Part shown: piece after piece, positions 32,946-34,659 of the stretch | Layout: each line of letters opens with the position of its first letter | Position numbering within the stretch: position 1 is the first letter of the stretch | Assembly: GCA_944381825.1 (NCBI GenBank) | Contig: CALWMK010000002.1 | Coordinates: 1-34,659 of the forward strand | DNA length: 34,659 nucleotides | Direction of reading: 5' to 3' | DNA from: an uncultured Clostridia bacterium | GTDB taxonomy: Bacteria > Bacillota > Clostridia > Christensenellales > UBA1242 | Translations under genes and position numbers: made by a program | Notes under the pieces: generated by a model | Seen by the model: the letters and a program-made list of their open reading frames with translations, nothing else | What the model was told of the DNA's origin: nothing | Databases searched by the model: none

Positions 32946-34263
32946 CGAAAATTTCTCCTATAAAATAATTATTTATGTAAGAAACAATTTTTATCTTGTA
33001 AATTTGTCCTATACAAAGTTGCAGAGGGGTTTGAATCATTATTGCAAAATCAACATCTGGCGAATTAAATTGGTCATGTCCAATGTATGCATTGCATTCT
33101 TGATTAAATTCATCTATCATTACTTCAGTTTCTTGTCCAATTCTATTTGAATTATTTTTCATTGCAATTTGATTTTGAATGTTTTGAATTTTTTTAAGTC
33201 TAATATTTTTTACAAATTCTCTCACCTGGTTTTTCATAAAATAAGCCTTTGTATTTTCTTCTTTATAATACTTAAAAAATCCTACATTTTCAAGCGAATT
33301 TTGCTTTAAAAATTCACAAAGTTTTTTAAATGCTTTTGCACTTTCGCTCGGATAACCAACAATAAATGTACTTCTTATGGTAATATTTGGATAATTTGTT
33401 TTAATATTTTTAATAAGTTCTCTTGTCTGTTGTTCATCAAGTCTTCTATTCATGCTTTTTAAAAGTTCATTATCAATATGTTGTAAAGGAATATCCAAAT
33501 ATTTGCAAACCTTTTCATTTTTGGAAATGCATTCAAGCAGTCTTTCATCAATAAGTTCTGGATAACAATAGTGTAATCTAATCCATTTAAGTTTTTTAAT
33601 TTTTGAAAGTTTTTCTATTAATTCAACAAGCTTATATTCTCCGTATAAATCAAAACCATATCTTGTAACATCTTGTGCCACTAAAATTATTTCGCAATAA
33701 CCATCATCACAAAGTTGCCTTGCCTCTTTTAATAACACTTTCATATCAACAGAACGATATCTTCCCCTAATTCTAGGAATTGCACAAAAACTACAACCAT
33801 TATTACAGCCATCTGCAATTTTAAGATGTGCATAACCGGATGAAAAAGTTGAAATCCTACCTAAATTGCTAGAAAGTTTTGAAGGTACAACTCCATACAT
33901 TTTTTCAATTATATTAACAATTTTTTCATTGTCCTTAATTTGAACAAAAAAATCAACTTCGGGCAAAGCATCTTGAAGCTCAATCAAATTTCGTTGAGGC
34001 AAACAGCCTGTAACAATAACTTTTTCACAGTTATTACTTTTTTTGCTTATTGCTAATAGTATATTATCTATTGACTCCTGTTTTGCTGGGGTAATAAAGG
34101 AACAGGTGTTAACTATAATAATTTGAGCTTCATCTAGATCTGAAACAATTTCAAATCCAAATTCTTTAAGCCAAAAAAGCATATGCTGTAAATCTACCTT
34201 ATTTTTATCACAGCCTAATGAAATTGCACTAATTTTCTTTTTCTTTAGTTCTTCTTTAGTCAT
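32929..34263 (-). CDS. rimO: Ribosomal protein uS12 methylthiotransferase RimO
   Basis: A radical SAM methylthiotransferase that modifies an Asp in uS12. N-terminal cluster cysteines in SLGCDKN, NTCSFI and TGCLPQ; radical SAM CNNGCSFC then AIPRIRGRYRS; C-terminal TRAM region. ATG at 34263 (444 residues, overlapping the ftsK stop by eight bases) is preferred; an ATG at 34287 would add eight residues. MiaB is a relative but the GRYRS/EIILVAQDVT block and the gene order fit RimO. Confidence 0.93.
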   Translation of the reverse strand: MTKEELKKKKISAISLGCDKNKVDLQHMLFWLKEFGFEIVSDLDEAQIIIVNTCSFITPAKQESIDNILLAISKKSNNCEKVIVTGCLPQRNLIELQDALPEVDFFVQIKDNEKIVNIIEKMYGVVPSKLSSNLGRISTFSSGYAHLKIADGCNNGCSFCAIPRIRGRYRSVDMKVLLKEARQLCDDGYCEIILVAQDVTRYGFDLYGEYKLVELIEKLSKIKKLKWIRLHYCYPELIDERLLECISKNEKVCKYLDIPLQHIDNELLKSMNRRLDEQQTRELIKNIKTNYPNITIRSTFIVGYPSESAKAFKKLCEFLKQNSLENVGFFKYYKEENTKAYFMKNQVREFVKNIRLKKIQNIQNQIAMKNNSNRIGQETEVMIDEFNQECNAYIGHDQFNSPDVDFAIMIQTPLQLCIGQIYKIKIVSYINNYFIGEIFDESSK

Positions 34264-34659
34264 TTTTGTTTCCAAATAACTCCTCATATTTTTCCATTGT
34301 TAAATATACAGTGCGCGGTTTACTACCATCTGATGGAGAAATAAAGTTTGCTTTTTCCATTTGATCTATGATTCTTGCTGCCCTTGGATAGCCAACAACT
34401 AATCGTCTTTGAATTAAAGATATTGAGGCTTGCCCCATTTCAATAACTAATTTCAATGCATCAGGCATCAATGAATCAAACGCATCTGAACCATTTTCGC
34501 TGTCGCCTTGATGATTGGCTTTTTGCGTGTTATTTATTTCATTTGCTGTTTTTTCATCAAATTCTATCGGATTATTTTCTTTAACAAAATTAACAATATT
34601 TTCAACCTCACTTCCTGAAACAAAACATCCTTGAATTCTCTTAGGTTCAGCCGCATCAC
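34256..34659 (-). CDS. ftsK: DNA translocase FtsK/SpoIIIE, C-terminal end (5' part outside window)
   Basis: The frame is open to the right edge and encodes 133 residues. AAEPKRIQGCFVSGSEVENI is the end of the motor domain, then an acidic linker, then the gamma winged helix (LVIEMGQASISLIQRRLVVG, YPRAARIIDQMEKANFI) that reads polarity sequences in DNA. Could be the vegetative FtsK or the sporulation SpoIIIE; the tail cannot tell them apart. First gene seen of the recA cluster. Confidence 0.95.
   Translation of the reverse strand, partial: DAAEPKRIQGCFVSGSEVENIVNFVKENNPIEFDEKTANEINNTQKANHQGDSENGSDAFDSLMPDALKLVIEMGQASISLIQRRLVVGYPRAARIIDQMEKANFISPSDGSKPRTVYLTMEKYEELFGNKND

Overview
The window is strongly AT-rich DNA from a spore-forming, anaerobic, Gram-positive bacterium of the Clostridia type. 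It carries sporulation genes (spoIIAA-spoIIAB-sigF, spoIIGA-sigE, ylbJ, spoVAC-spoVAD-spoVAEb), a strictly anaerobic class III ribonucleotide reductase, acetate-forming pta-ackA, and promoters of the TTGACA/TATAAT, 17-bp-spacer kind. Signal recognition is from sequence only; species or genus cannot be named. The style (very AT-rich, several degenerate enzyme domains, candidate leaderless genes) suggests an uncultured gut lineage, which is inference.

Layout. 1-2389 (minus): an accessory-looking pair, a 54-residue ORF with a candidate leaderless promoter, coupled by an ATGA overlap to a very large gene that runs off the left edge. The large product has an N-terminal HELLH zincin-like motif and at least eight near-identical 20-residue leucine-rich-like repeats. 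2486-4510: rpsU, then the forespore regulator operon spoIIAA-spoIIAB-sigF. 4511-5399: rnpB (RNase P RNA) and rpmF, each with promoter and terminator. 5407-8719: pta-ackA, divergent from ylbJ. 8808-10733: an unrecognised three-gene operon with two SHOCT-type membrane proteins. 10765-11586: a short-chain dehydrogenase. 11621-13280: spoIIGA-sigE. 13277-18655: a tightly overlapped operon nrdD-nrdG-(degenerate shikimate-kinase-like)-tkt, preceded by two NrdR boxes spaced exactly as NrdR requires. 18813-20778: a ComEC-like metallo-beta-lactamase-fold protein and a patatin-like lipase. 20846-21873: rplM-rpsI with a structured leader. 21918-26092: truA, and divergently a DUF4364-like regulator with an ABC exporter. 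26167-29950: a large Cys/Asn/Gly-Tyr-rich lipoprotein divergent from the spoVA operon. 30020-34659: the conserved ftsK-rimO-pgsA-cinA-recA cluster, ftsK being cut by the right edge.

How it fits together. The sporulation genes cover the first compartment-specific sigma factors (F in the forespore, E in the mother cell), the protease that activates sigma E, and the dipicolinic-acid channel proteins. The nrd operon joins deoxyribonucleotide synthesis to pentose supply (transketolase) under one NrdR-type switch. Most other genes are core housekeeping. The least explained parts, and the best places to look for something new, are the 1-2389 pair, the degenerate kinase at 15264-15743, the SHOCT operon, and the lipoprotein at 26167-28008.
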